DNA from: a virus
IMG/VR virus record: IMGVR_UViG_3300033567_000007
Location: 1-50,503 of that record
Reading direction: 5' to 3' (one strand)
DNA length: 50,503 nucleotides
The notes under the pieces are model-generated. The model had not been told where the DNA came from, ran no database searches, and saw nothing but the letters and a program-made list of their open reading frames with translations. The translations under genes and the position numbers were made by a program. The number at the start of each line of letters is the position of its first letter. The first letter of the stretch is position 1. Positions 31,701 to 39,500 of the stretch are shown one piece after another.

Positions 31701-31773
31701 GCCTCTCAGGGGCACAGAGGCATAGGGGCACCTCCCTCCTGCTGCACAATGTGCCCCTATGCCCCTAAGAGGC
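31701..31773. repeat. Large inverted repeat with AGGGGCA motifs
   Basis: GCATAGGGGCAC (31720-31731) and GTGCCCCTATGC (31751-31762) form a perfect 12-base inverted repeat. GCCTCT (31701-31706) pairs with AGAGGC (31768-31773), and AGGGGCA (31708-31714) with TGCCCCT (31760-31766). The whole lies between divergent genes at 31558 and 31807 with no gene in the 248-base gap. Likely operator sites or a cruciform/hairpin leader; no T run follows, so it is not a simple terminator. Confidence 0.6.
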
Positions 31774-31806
31774 GGACTTAATCGGGAGAAAAGGGAGCGG
31801 TGTACA

Positions 31807-32265
31807 ATGAGCAGGGAAGACAAGAAGAAAAAGGTCCAACCGTACGTACCTCAGTTTATCCGGGCACATGTTCATGAAGTGGGGCGGTTCCTGCACCAGT
31901 CTGAAGGTGAATCAGGGGCTCAGCTCGTTTTGGCGGCACTCAATGACTTCCCCACACTCAACCGGCTGGCGGAATACATGTGGCGCGATTACGGGCATGG
32001 CACACACGCGTGGGTTGGTCACCGAGACCACAAGGACCTCGACAGACTGATTAACCCTGTCGGTCACCCGACGGAACGGCTGACGATGCGGTTCAGCCAG
32101 GACGATTGGGCCAGCATCGACGCACTGGGCTTTGCATTCGGCCGTCCGGTTGCTCACGCAGCTGCAGCACTCTTACGGTACGCGCATGACTACCCGCGGG
32201 TAACGATGATCGTGGCACCTGGATTCCAGCCGCGCAGCCCCTACCGGCTCAACAGGGTGCAATGA
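31807..32265 (+). CDS. Hypothetical protein next to the integrase region
   Basis: ATG 31807 nine bases after AAGGGAG. 152 residues with Lys-rich start (SREDKKKKVQPYVPQF), then a helical middle (LAALNDFPTLNRLAEYMWRD) and a C-terminal stretch RLTMRFSQDDWASIDALGF that could be a ribbon-helix-helix-like element. No family recognised. Controlled from the repeat region upstream. Confidence 0.6.
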   Translation: MSREDKKKKVQPYVPQFIRAHVHEVGRFLHQSEGESGAQLVLAALNDFPTLNRLAEYMWRDYGHGTHAWVGHRDHKDLDRLINPVGHPTERLTMRFSQDDWASIDALGFAFGRPVAHAAAALLRYAHDYPRVTMIVAPGFQPRSPYRLNRVQ

Positions 32266-32266
32266 C

Positions 32267-32515
32267 ATGGGACTACTGGACCCAATTATCAGCGTGCCGC
32301 GAATCACATTTCGCAAGCTGGAGCAACTCGTCGAAGATGTCGTGTACCTGGAGGATGACGAAGAGGTCGACCATTCCACGCGCCGGGAGATGGCTGAGAA
32401 GCTTGCAGTCACCATCATTACGGAATATGTCCGGGAGCAATTCGAGGAGCAGAGTCAGGCAGTTGCACAGGATATGGTCCGCAGACGCAAGGAGCGGCAA
32501 CGGTTCGAGTGGTGA
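32267..32515 (+). CDS. Acidic hypothetical protein, 82 residues
   Basis: ATG 32267, two bases after the previous stop. Mostly acidic and helical (LEQLVEDVVYLEDDEEVD, REMAEKLAVTIITEYVREQF). Probably translated with its upstream neighbour; function unknown. It ends 55 bases before the integrase stop, with the candidate attP in between. Confidence 0.55.
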   Translation: MGLLDPIISVPRITFRKLEQLVEDVVYLEDDEEVDHSTRREMAEKLAVTIITEYVREQFEEQSQAVAQDMVRRRKERQRFEW

Positions 32516-32520
32516 AAAAC

Positions 32521-32564
32521 GGATAACAGCATGAGCGAATTTCGTTTCCATCATCATGTTATAC
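32521..32564. other. Candidate phage attachment site (attP)
   Basis: ATAACAGCATGA (32523-32534) and TCATCATGTTAT (32551-32562) form an imperfect inverted repeat (10 of 12). They flank a 16-base centre, directly downstream of the serine integrase stop. Large serine integrases use attP sites of about 50 bases with weak inverted symmetry next to int. The centre is near 32542/32543. The true crossover bases cannot be fixed from this sequence alone. Confidence 0.35.
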
Positions 32565-32570
32565 GTGCGG

Positions 32571-34127
32571 TCACACCAACGGATACAGCGTCAAACTGAA
32601 GTCATCCACCTGTTGCCATGGTTCTTTCGTGTACACAGCCTTCTCAAGCACGGTCTTGAGGAGGTTATTTTTTGTCTCTGCACTATCTAGCGTGCGATAA
32701 ACTTCCAAAACATGCCGCACGTGCGGGATCACGTCTAATCGCGCCTGCGCTGTGCGTTCGGACTGTGTGCGGTCCTCTTCTATCTGCCCCCGTTGCTCTC
32801 GAAGTTCGCGGAGTTTGGCATGTAATTTTTGGTTGCGGTCGAGGTACGTCGCGTCATCGTAAATTCGCCGTTCCAATAAATCGTGCAACTCGTCTTGCTG
32901 ACGAACGACCTGTTGAATTTCGGTGTCAATCTGCCGGAGTACCCGCGCATGATCCAGCGATGTCTCACGCTTTGAATTCATCGCGGCGGCAACTTCTTCG
33001 ACGGAGACCTCGTATTCTCTGAGCCAAATAGAAAGCGCCTCTAAAACCTTGCCTTCCACGATGGATAGCCGCGTGCTCTTGTTGTTGCAGCTGGGATAAT
33101 GACACATGATGTGGGGCGGCTGCTTCCCGTATGGGCGGCGCATCATCTTCTTGCCGCATTTGCCGCATACGATTATCCCCGCTAACGGATTGGAGACTTG
33201 ATTTTTCTTCGGCACCGGCGCATTCGATCTGCGCGCGCGAATCTCGACACTGCGTTGCCAAGTCTCTGCATCGACAAGCGGATCATGCTGTCCTTTGGCG
33301 CGGATGTGTTCTGACTCTGGCCGTTTATGTGTGACACCCTTGCGCTTATCCCGCTTCGCTTTACGCCAAACAATGTATCCTGCATAGACCTCGTTGCGCA
33401 ATAGTGGCATCACCATGTCGCCGTTCCACACCTTACCTTTAGGTGACTTGATACCGATTTGGTTCAGGTATTCCGCTACGCGCTTGCCGCCCAGGTGTTT
33501 ATTAACGTACAAGTCAAAAATCAACCGAATGGTATCGGCGTGCTCGTTTGGCGCGAGAACAAGGTCCCGGTTGACGTCGTATCCAAACGGCGGTGTCGTG
33601 CCGATATACTTACCTTCCATAACTGACGCGATCCGGCCGCGTTGCATGCGTTTCGTGATCATTTTCAATTCTCTACGCGCGAAGAACGTTTTGAACTCTG
33701 TCCACTCTTCGTCCATCTCGTCGGTGAGGTCATACACTTTGTCCGGCGTCAGGATGAGTGTCGAACTATCTTTGAAAGCCCTTAGAATAGCACCCTGGTC
33801 GGCCATGTCACCGCGTCCAAGCCTGTCAAGGTCCATCACCCATACACCAGTTACGTGACCCTCGTCTACGTCCTCTAGGAGCCTCTGCATTGCGGGGCGT
33901 TCGGATATGTACTCACCGGACACCACTTCTTCGAGGACTTGAGTAACATTGTGCTGGTATTTGTGGGCAAGATTCAGGAGCGTGCGCCGATGCCTGGCTA
34001 AAGTCTCGATTTCATCGGATCGTCCTTCGCGGCGTGCGCGTTCCTCCGCGTCACGATCCTCTCGGGACTTGCGGACATATAGATAGACATCGTTGAGATC
34101 CGTCGGAAAGTCCGAGTGGAGTGCCAT
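32571..34127 (-). CDS. int: Large serine integrase
   Basis: ATG 34127 (minus strand), nine bases after AAGGAGG; the frame extends upstream to 34175. 518 residues. Resolvase domain with catalytic S21 in YVRKSREDRD, then VWVMDLDRLGRGD and RRELKMITKRMQRGR. The recombinase domain (TPPFGYDVNRDLV, KGKVWNGDMVMPLLRNEVYAG in parts) is followed by a zinc ribbon (CGKCGKKMMRRPYGK, CHYPSC) and a coiled coil. Integrates the phage into the host chromosome, presumably at an attB matching the attP beside it. Leftward, transcribed away from the repressor. Confidence 0.93.
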   Translation of the reverse strand: MALHSDFPTDLNDVYLYVRKSREDRDAEERARREGRSDEIETLARHRRTLLNLAHKYQHNVTQVLEEVVSGEYISERPAMQRLLEDVDEGHVTGVWVMDLDRLGRGDMADQGAILRAFKDSSTLILTPDKVYDLTDEMDEEWTEFKTFFARRELKMITKRMQRGRIASVMEGKYIGTTPPFGYDVNRDLVLAPNEHADTIRLIFDLYVNKHLGGKRVAEYLNQIGIKSPKGKVWNGDMVMPLLRNEVYAGYIVWRKAKRDKRKGVTHKRPESEHIRAKGQHDPLVDAETWQRSVEIRARRSNAPVPKKNQVSNPLAGIIVCGKCGKKMMRRPYGKQPPHIMCHYPSCNNKSTRLSIVEGKVLEALSIWLREYEVSVEEVAAAMNSKRETSLDHARVLRQIDTEIQQVVRQQDELHDLLERRIYDDATYLDRNQKLHAKLRELREQRGQIEEDRTQSERTAQARLDVIPHVRHVLEVYRTLDSAETKNNLLKTVLEKAVYTKEPWQQVDDFSLTLYPLV

Positions 34128-34156
34128 ATGTGATGTTCCTCCTTGTCGGTATGATG

Positions 34157-34190
34157 GGTATATTATAGCGCTCACATAATGACCGGAGAT
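34157..34190 (-). promoter_or_regulatory. Integrase promoter candidate
   Basis: A perfect -10 box TATAAT (plus strand ATTATA, 34162-34167) lies about 35 bases upstream of the int ATG. A convincing -35 box is not seen, so it may need an activator. Confidence 0.45.
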
Positions 34191-34192
34191 AT

Positions 34193-34215
34193 AAAAAGAG
34201 CCCCGAAGGGCTCTA
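34193..34215 (-). terminator. Terminator between the DUF4352 and integrase genes
   Basis: AGAGCCC (34197-34203) pairs with GGGCTCT (34209-34215). On the minus strand it is followed by TTTTTAT, ending the DUF4352 transcript; the other side has AATATTTT, so it may work both ways. Confidence 0.7.
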
Positions 34216-34228
34216 ATATTTTACCTGT

Positions 34229-34825
34229 CTACTGAAGTTCAAAAATCACCTTTGATGTCGCGAAAGCGCCGCTGTCTACTTCTAATTGATAAGCCACCTG
34301 TGATGGCACGTTGAAGGCGATGTTTCCTGTAGCACTCAGTCCAGGATTCACCTGAGTCAGAAAGAAGTCATTGTTATTGTTGATGAACATGTCAACGGTA
34401 TCTGACGCGGAGTATTTGACATTCCCTTTGAGGACGGTGAACAATGACGAGTCCAGTGTGCGAGACGTTGTGTCGTTGTTTTTTATGGTTACATTGACAA
34501 TGAGCCATGTTCCGCCACTTTGAGTAACGGTGCCAGTTCCACCGTCATCAATTTTGCTTTGATACTTTACTGAATTTACTTTAACAACGAACTTATCCAC
34601 AGTTGCCGTCTGGCCGACCTTGTACGTCTTGGCCGTGTTTGTTGCCTTTGGCGCGGTGGTTTTTGTTGCTGTGTTGTTGGGGGTGCCAGACGTACTCGCC
34701 GCCACGCTATTGTTCGTACTGCTCCCACCGCCATTTGCAATGGATGAGATGATAATAATGACAACGACCGCACCGACCCAGAACCACCAGCGTTTGAAAA
34801 GACTCTTTCTAGTTCCCTTTGCCAT
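34229..34825 (-). CDS. DUF4352 membrane-anchored protein (lysogenic accessory)
   Basis: ATG 34825 after AAGGGGG. 198 residues. Basic start then one membrane segment (WWFWVGAVVVIIIISSIA), a Ser/Thr/Asn-rich spacer and a DUF4352-type beta sandwich from about residue 65 (KTYKVGQTATVDKFVVKVNSV, WLIVNVTIKNND, TLDSSLFTVL). Faces the outside of the cell. Lies between repressor and integrase, the usual slot for genes expressed in lysogens. Possible role: block of superinfection or change of the host surface. Confidence 0.75.
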   Translation of the reverse strand: MAKGTRKSLFKRWWFWVGAVVVIIIISSIANGGGSSTNNSVAASTSGTPNNTATKTTAPKATNTAKTYKVGQTATVDKFVVKVNSVKYQSKIDDGGTGTVTQSGGTWLIVNVTIKNNDTTSRTLDSSLFTVLKGNVKYSASDTVDMFINNNNDFFLTQVNPGLSATGNIAFNVPSQVAYQLEVDSGAFATSKVIFELQ

Positions 34826-34883
34826 TTCTATTCCCCCTTGAGGATATATCTATAGAGTCCAGAGGCACATTTAAAAAGCAATA

Positions 34884-35513
34884 TTACCTCTTGAATCTGT
34901 GCCTAACTTCCACAACAACTCCAATAATATGTATTTCGTCCGCGCGGTACACCATTGGTTCCATTGATGGATTGCTCGGTACAAGCACGCACACCTCATT
35001 ATGACACTTTACCCTTTTAATTGTAGCGTCGTAGCCATCGACCGCAACAACGCATATGTCCGAAGGACTGTAGTCAGGTGTGAAGATCACGACAACGCGA
35101 TCACCGTCGAATATATTGTCGCCGACCATACTATCGCCCTGAACACGGAGGATGAAAGCGTCGTGGCCGCGTATGAGGTCGGATTCGACAAGCTCGGTAC
35201 CATCTTGTGCGGCAACCATTTCAATTGGCTGTCCGGCCCGGATCGAACCAAGGACGGGCAATTGTACTAAGTTGTCATATGGGATTACGTTGTCTTTGAC
35301 ATTAAGGAAGTCAGTTTGCAAACGACCTAGGAGGTAATCGACAGTCACCTCGAAAAAATCAGTAAATTTTTGTAAAGTGTAAAAATCCGGTTCGCGGGCT
35401 CCTTGTTCATAATTTGCAATCTGCCCACGCGACATCCCAAGAAGTTCTGCGAGCTTATATTGACTGATCCCTTTCTGCTTCCGAAGTTGAGCCAATCTCT
35501 CGCCAAATGTCAC
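34884..35513 (-). CDS. CI/LexA-type phage repressor
   Basis: GTG 35513, five bases after AGGTGG (GTG 35528 is an alternative). 209 residues. HTH (residues 1-60): QLRKQKGISQYKLAELLGMSRGQIANYEQG (in parts). S24 peptidase (residues 85-209): cleavage site at A93-G94 in RAGQPIE, S128 in QGDSMVGDN, K166 in ATIKRVK. It holds the lysogenic state and is inactivated by RecA-linked self-cleavage. Divergent from the Cro-like gene with shared operators between them. Confidence 0.9.
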   Translation of the reverse strand: MTFGERLAQLRKQKGISQYKLAELLGMSRGQIANYEQGAREPDFYTLQKFTDFFEVTVDYLLGRLQTDFLNVKDNVIPYDNLVQLPVLGSIRAGQPIEMVAAQDGTELVESDLIRGHDAFILRVQGDSMVGDNIFDGDRVVVIFTPDYSPSDICVVAVDGYDATIKRVKCHNEVCVLVPSNPSMEPMVYRADEIHIIGVVVEVRHRFKR

Positions 35514-35540
35514 ATTAAACCACCTCACACAACCATTGTA

Positions 35541-35648
35541 GGAAACAAAAAGTTTCTATGCTATACCAGACACAAAAAGTTTCTAAATGTGTTGACAGAA
35601 ACAATACGTGTCTGTAATATAGGTATTGCAAAGAAACGAAACGTGTCT
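35541..35648. promoter_or_regulatory. CI/Cro operators with PR and PRM promoters
   Basis: Four 17-base sites of the pattern AGAMAC-N5-GTKTCT lie at 35541-35557 (first base G), 35568-35584, 35597-35613 and 35632-35648. PR: TTGACA (35592-35597), 17-base spacer, TAATAT (35615-35620), rightward, with site 3 in the spacer. PRM: minus-strand TTTAGA (35582-35587), 16-base spacer, TATAGC (35560-35565), with site 2 in its spacer. Each promoter thus has one operator in its spacer and one beyond its -10 box, a mirror-like design. Confidence 0.85.
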
Positions 35649-35665
35649 ATGAAGGTGGTGATGAC

Positions 35666-35899
35666 ATGAACGAAATACGTCGCGAATATCTAATCAAATT
35701 GCGTGGAGCAAAGAAACGTCCGGAGGTCGCCAAGTCGCTCGGTATCACACCGCAAGCGCTGGGTAACTTTGAACGTGGACAACGTACTCCATCTTTGATA
35801 CTCGCAAAAAAAATTGCTGACTATTACGGAGTTTCACTAGAGGATATTTTTTTTAACCATGACAGACACAAATCGTTTCCTTCTAATCACACAGCCTAA
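35666..35899 (+). CDS. Cro-like HTH protein
   Basis: ATG 35666 after AAGGTGGTGA. 77 residues. XRE helix-turn-helix: LIKLRGAKKRPEVAKSLGIT, PQALGNFERGQRTP. Expected to repress CI and steer to lytic growth. First gene of the rightward early operon. Confidence 0.85.
   Translation: MNEIRREYLIKLRGAKKRPEVAKSLGITPQALGNFERGQRTPSLILAKKIADYYGVSLEDIFFNHDRHKSFPSNHTA
35864..35880. promoter_or_regulatory. Fifth operator-like site at the end of cro
   Basis: AGACAC (35864-35869), AAATC, GTTTCC (35875-35880) matches the operator pattern of the four sites upstream. Being inside cro, it might act by looping or as a roadblock to early transcription. Confidence 0.6.
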
Positions 35900-35952
35900 C
35901 GAGCAAGTGGTCAAACAGTCCGCGCATAAGGTCAACGAAGGAGGTGGTTGCA

Positions 35953-36117
35953 GTGGCATCGTCAGCGGTTGAGCAGGAAGGGATTGTCGAGTACTACGGC
36001 AAGACGCGGGTCTGCATCATTCCGCCGGGGCCGGTATCGGAAGCGGAACGAAAGATTAGACACGACGCAATTGTAAGAGCTGTTGCTCGATGCCTGTTGG
36101 AGTCGGCGGGGAAGTAG
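35953..36117 (+). CDS. Small conserved phage protein, 54 residues
   Basis: GTG 35953, seven bases after AAGGAGGTGG; stop TAG 36115-36117. EGIVEYYGKTRVCIIPPGPVSEAERK (in parts) resembles a small phage protein often found after cro. Its 3' end overlaps, in opposite direction, with the leftward small gene. Confidence 0.6.
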   Translation: MASSAVEQEGIVEYYGKTRVCIIPPGPVSEAERKIRHDAIVRAVARCLLESAGK

Positions 36118-36226
36118 AGATTTTCAAATCGATGTTCACCGTTCCGTGAGTCTCGATAAGTTCGTCGGCCAAATCATCAAGCACCATCTGTAGCAAATCG
36201 TAAATAGCTTGGGCTTTAGCGGTCAC
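36056..36226 (-). CDS. Leftward small gene inside the early operon
   Basis: GTG 36226 on the minus strand with AAGGAGTGA upstream; 56 residues with a helix AIYDLLQMVLDDLADELIET. The frame runs upstream to a TTG at 36358 and would add CYACSAPPG ... LACPTCQRG, a zinc knuckle, without a ribosome site there. Convergent with 35953-36117, overlapping 62 bases. May encode an antisense or counter-regulator. Uncertain. Confidence 0.4.
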   Translation of the reverse strand: MTAKAQAIYDLLQMVLDDLADELIETHGTVNIDLKISTSPPTPTGIEQQLLQLRRV

Positions 36227-36388
36227 GTGGGTCACTCCTTGAGGGGATTGGTCGGGGCCGCGTTGGCAAGTGGGACAAGCCAGATGGGGTGAAGGGTATG
36301 TAAGCGGCCCCGGAGGTGCAGAGCAAGCGTAACACCAATGTCGGTTGTACCTCGACAACTAAATATCACAAGTAAAGGTGGTTGGGAC

Positions 36389-36898
36389 GTGTCCGTATCA
36401 CAAGTCATACGGGAGACGCGGAAAGCACAAGGGCTCACTCAAGGGGAGCTAGGTCTTCCTATCACGCAACAATATCTCAGCATGATAGAAAACGGTCACC
36501 GACCATTGCCAGCAGACCTTCGGCCGATGGTGGCAAGGACGCTCGATGACTGGAAGGTGTACACGGCGGTCGGGCTGGAAGCGACAGACGGTGTAGGGCC
36601 GACCGTGCTAGATGGGCCGAACTTCGTGGGGTACTTGTCAGCTATCCGAGAACGGTTCTACGAAGAGATGCAGGAGGCTGAGCATTCGATTGATGGGTTT
36701 TCCACATCAAGGCCAGCTGAATCGTTTGACGAGAAGCAAAGGCAGCAGGTGCGTCACGCAATTGAACAGGTCATTGACCTCGAACAGTGCTGTCACACTT
36801 TTGTCGGGGAGTTGTGCAAGGCGTTTGGATTTTCAATCCGACAAGCGTACCGAGATGAACACGACAAGTTGCGTCGTAAGGGATTGCTTGTCAAGTAG
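36389..36898 (+). CDS. XRE-type HTH regulator with C-terminal domain
   Basis: GTG 36389 after AAAGGTGG. 169 residues. The HTH (residues 1-55) reads IRETRKAQGLTQGELGLPIT and YLSMIENGHRPLP; a further 110 helical residues (MQEAEHSIDGFSTSRPAESF) follow. Could be a second early regulator or antirepressor. Confidence 0.72.
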   Translation: MSVSQVIRETRKAQGLTQGELGLPITQQYLSMIENGHRPLPADLRPMVARTLDDWKVYTAVGLEATDGVGPTVLDGPNFVGYLSAIRERFYEEMQEAEHSIDGFSTSRPAESFDEKQRQQVRHAIEQVIDLEQCCHTFVGELCKAFGFSIRQAYRDEHDKLRRKGLLVK

Positions 36899-36909
36899 GA
36901 GGGAAGCCA

Positions 36910-37248
36910 TTGAAACCACTAGACATGTTTTCGCAGAACCTCATCATCACGATGCACGAGAAGATCACACCGGACAAACTTAAGGCAGCTCGGGAAGAAC
37001 GCAAAAAGCTCACGGACGCGATGCATGGCTTGGCTGACGAACAGCGCAACGCAGAGTTTCACGTCGGATGGTTGCGCGACCAAGCAGCGTGGTACCGGAA
37101 AGATGCAGGTCGGTCGATAGATGTGTGTTACCGCAACCGGGCGCAAGGGATTGCTCAGGGTTATCAGCAAGCGGCAGAGGACATAGAGCGCATGAACAAA
37201 CGGCGTGTGAGTCACCTGTGTAGCTTATCGGAGGTGCTGGACCTGTGA
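36910..37248 (+). CDS. Small helical early protein, 112 residues
   Basis: TTG 36910, six bases after AGGAGGG. Basic, helical (LKAAREERKKLTDAMHGLADEQ, RKDAGRSIDVCYRNRAQ). Not recognised; couples to the next gene by GTGA overlap. Confidence 0.6.
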   Translation: MKPLDMFSQNLIITMHEKITPDKLKAAREERKKLTDAMHGLADEQRNAEFHVGWLRDQAAWYRKDAGRSIDVCYRNRAQGIAQGYQQAAEDIERMNKRRVSHLCSLSEVLDL

Positions 37249-37529
37249 GTATCCATGGAACGCAAAAACCGCCCAGCTTTGAGCGGCAGGCGGTTTCGAC
37301 GGCAGGAAACATATTCCTTCCACAGTATAGCACGGTGTCAGCCAAGGGGAAAGCCGTAGTGACACCTACGTCGGAAAGACTCTTTTACGCGGCTCAGCGG
37401 ATGTTGGGATTAGCACAGCAAGCATTTGATTCGGGCGACAGACACCGAGCGGATGTGTATGCGGATATTGCGTTTCGAAACATTCAGAGGGCGCTCGGAA
37501 ACAACGAACGAGAGGTGGTAAAGGCATGA
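37245..37529 (+). CDS. Small early protein, 94 residues
   Basis: GTG 37245 in overlap. The DNA at its start contains AAACCGCC...GGCGGTTT, a possible attenuator hairpin (about 37267-37297). Protein: AQRMLGLAQQAFDSGDRHRA, DIAFRNIQRALGN. Not recognised; overlaps the ATPase start. Confidence 0.6.
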   Translation: MSIHGTQKPPSFERQAVSTAGNIFLPQYSTVSAKGKAVVTPTSERLFYAAQRMLGLAQQAFDSGDRHRADVYADIAFRNIQRALGNNEREVVKA

Positions 37530-39499
37530 AAATCACACTGGTCAAACTTCACCTGGTGAATTTCAAAGGCATCCGGAATATGACTATCGACTGCGGGTCT
37601 GTAACTAATATTTACGGCGACAACGCCACTGGAAAAACGACGTTGTTCGACGGATTTAATTATCTTCTGTTCGACAAGGACAGCCAGAACAAGAAGGAGT
37701 TCGGAATCAAAACGGCAGACGCGAACGGTAATGTGCTCCACGGGCTGGATCATGAGGTCGAAGGCACACTGCGTGTAGATGGTCGCAAGCTGACGCTGCG
37801 GAAAGTGTTTTCCGAGAAGTGGACCAAGAAACGCGGATCCGCATCCGAAGAGTTCACAGGTCACACGACAGATTACTTTGTGGATGGGGTGCCCGTGAAG
37901 CTGAAGGAGTACAAGGACCGCATCGACAGTCTGATTGACGAATCGGTGTTTAAGCTCCTGACGAGTCCAACGTACTTCAACGAGCAGTTGTCGTGGCAAG
38001 ACCGACGCCGGACGCTCCTCGAGGTATGTGGGGACCTGACAGACGCTGAAGTAATTGCCTCTAACGATGCACTTTCAGCTTTGCCTGGCATCTTGGACGG
38101 CCGAGCCATCGAGGACCATCGTAAAGTGCTTGCCGCCAAACGCAAGGAGATCAACGACGAGCTTGACAAGATCCCGGTGCGCATCGACGAGGCCGAGCGT
38201 AGCAAACCGGACACTGAGGGGCTTAACGAAACGGCTCTGCAGGCGGAGATCGAGCAGTTGAAGTTTGAGGTCGACACCAAGAGTTCTGAGCTAAACCGAC
38301 TGCAGACTGGTGGCGAAGTTGCGGAGCAGCAGAAGCGTCTCAGTGAACTTGAGGGTGAATTGATGGGCCTCAAGAACCAGAAGCAATCCGGCGCGATGGA
38401 CGAAGTGACCAAGCAACGCCAGGTCGTGATGAAACTGTCCGATGAGAGCGCGAACCTTACCGCTCAGATTAAGCGTCTTGAGAAAACCATCGAGCAGAAC
38501 AAATCCGACATTGAGTCCTACACTGACGATGCAGACCGTTGGCGTAAAGAGTGGGTCGAACTGAACGGTCTACCGTTCCAGCCGGTCGTGGATGACAAGT
38601 GCGCGGCATGCGGACAGGACCTGCCACATGACCAGGTGCAAGAGGTACAGGAGAAAGCCCTTGCCGAGTACAACCATCGCAAGTCTAAACGGTTGGAACA
38701 CATTGCACAAAGCGGTAAATCCGCGAAGTCGGAAGCCGAAAGGCTCACGGTCACGAACGCAAAGCATACCGACGAGTTGGGGTCCTTGATGCATCAGCTG
38801 TCTGCAGCTCAAGACACGGAAGACAGTGCACACCATGAATTGGACTGCCTGCAGGCTGTCGTTCAGGACGTTTCAACGGATACGGAGTACATCGCCAAGC
38901 AAGCGGAGATTGCGGCGGTCCAAGGCAAGATTGTTGCACTACGGTCATCGTCACTGGCTGAGGTCGAGCGCGTCCGTACAGAACTAATGGACTTGCGCGA
39001 CAGTCTGCGCCGGAAGGAAACCTTGCTGGCTAGATTCGAACAGGTCCGCAACACCGACAAGCGCATCGACGAGCTCAAGAAGCACGAGCGTACGCTTTCC
39101 GCCGAGTTCGAGCGTCTCCAAGAAGAGTTGTACCTCACTGAGGAATTCACACGCGCCAAGGTCGCTCTGCTCGAATCGCGTATCAACAGCAAGTTCCAGT
39201 ATGCACGCTTCAAACTCTTTGACACCCAGATAAACGGTGGCTTGTCCGAGACCTGCGAGACGTTGTACCAGGGCGTTCCTTATGGATCAGGGCTCAACAA
39301 CGCGGCACGAATCAACGTCGGCTTGGACATCATCAACACACTGTCTGAGCACTATGGTATCTCGGCGCCTGTTGTGATTGATAACGCCGAAGCGGTTACT
39401 CAACTGGCGTCTACGGACAGTCAAGTCATCGCTCTATATGTAAGCGAACGTGATAAGCAGCTGCGCGTCGAGACGGACAACTTGAAGGAGGCGGTCTGA
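37526..39499 (+). CDS. Rad50/SbcC-like ATPase with zinc hook
   Basis: 657 residues. Walker A GDNATGKTT (31-39); long coiled coils; a CxxC hook (CAACGQD, residues 359-362); Walker B-like APVVIDNAEAV near 615. The layout is SMC/Rad50 type (AAA_23). Expected to clear or tether DNA ends for recombination. It precedes recT; no SbcD partner is found. Confidence 0.85.
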   Translation: MKITLVKLHLVNFKGIRNMTIDCGSVTNIYGDNATGKTTLFDGFNYLLFDKDSQNKKEFGIKTADANGNVLHGLDHEVEGTLRVDGRKLTLRKVFSEKWTKKRGSASEEFTGHTTDYFVDGVPVKLKEYKDRIDSLIDESVFKLLTSPTYFNEQLSWQDRRRTLLEVCGDLTDAEVIASNDALSALPGILDGRAIEDHRKVLAAKRKEINDELDKIPVRIDEAERSKPDTEGLNETALQAEIEQLKFEVDTKSSELNRLQTGGEVAEQQKRLSELEGELMGLKNQKQSGAMDEVTKQRQVVMKLSDESANLTAQIKRLEKTIEQNKSDIESYTDDADRWRKEWVELNGLPFQPVVDDKCAACGQDLPHDQVQEVQEKALAEYNHRKSKRLEHIAQSGKSAKSEAERLTVTNAKHTDELGSLMHQLSAAQDTEDSAHHELDCLQAVVQDVSTDTEYIAKQAEIAAVQGKIVALRSSSLAEVERVRTELMDLRDSLRRKETLLARFEQVRNTDKRIDELKKHERTLSAEFERLQEELYLTEEFTRAKVALLESRINSKFQYARFKLFDTQINGGLSETCETLYQGVPYGSGLNNAARINVGLDIINTLSEHYGISAPVVIDNAEAVTQLASTDSQVIALYVSERDKQLRVETDNLKEAV

Positions 39500-39500
39500 G

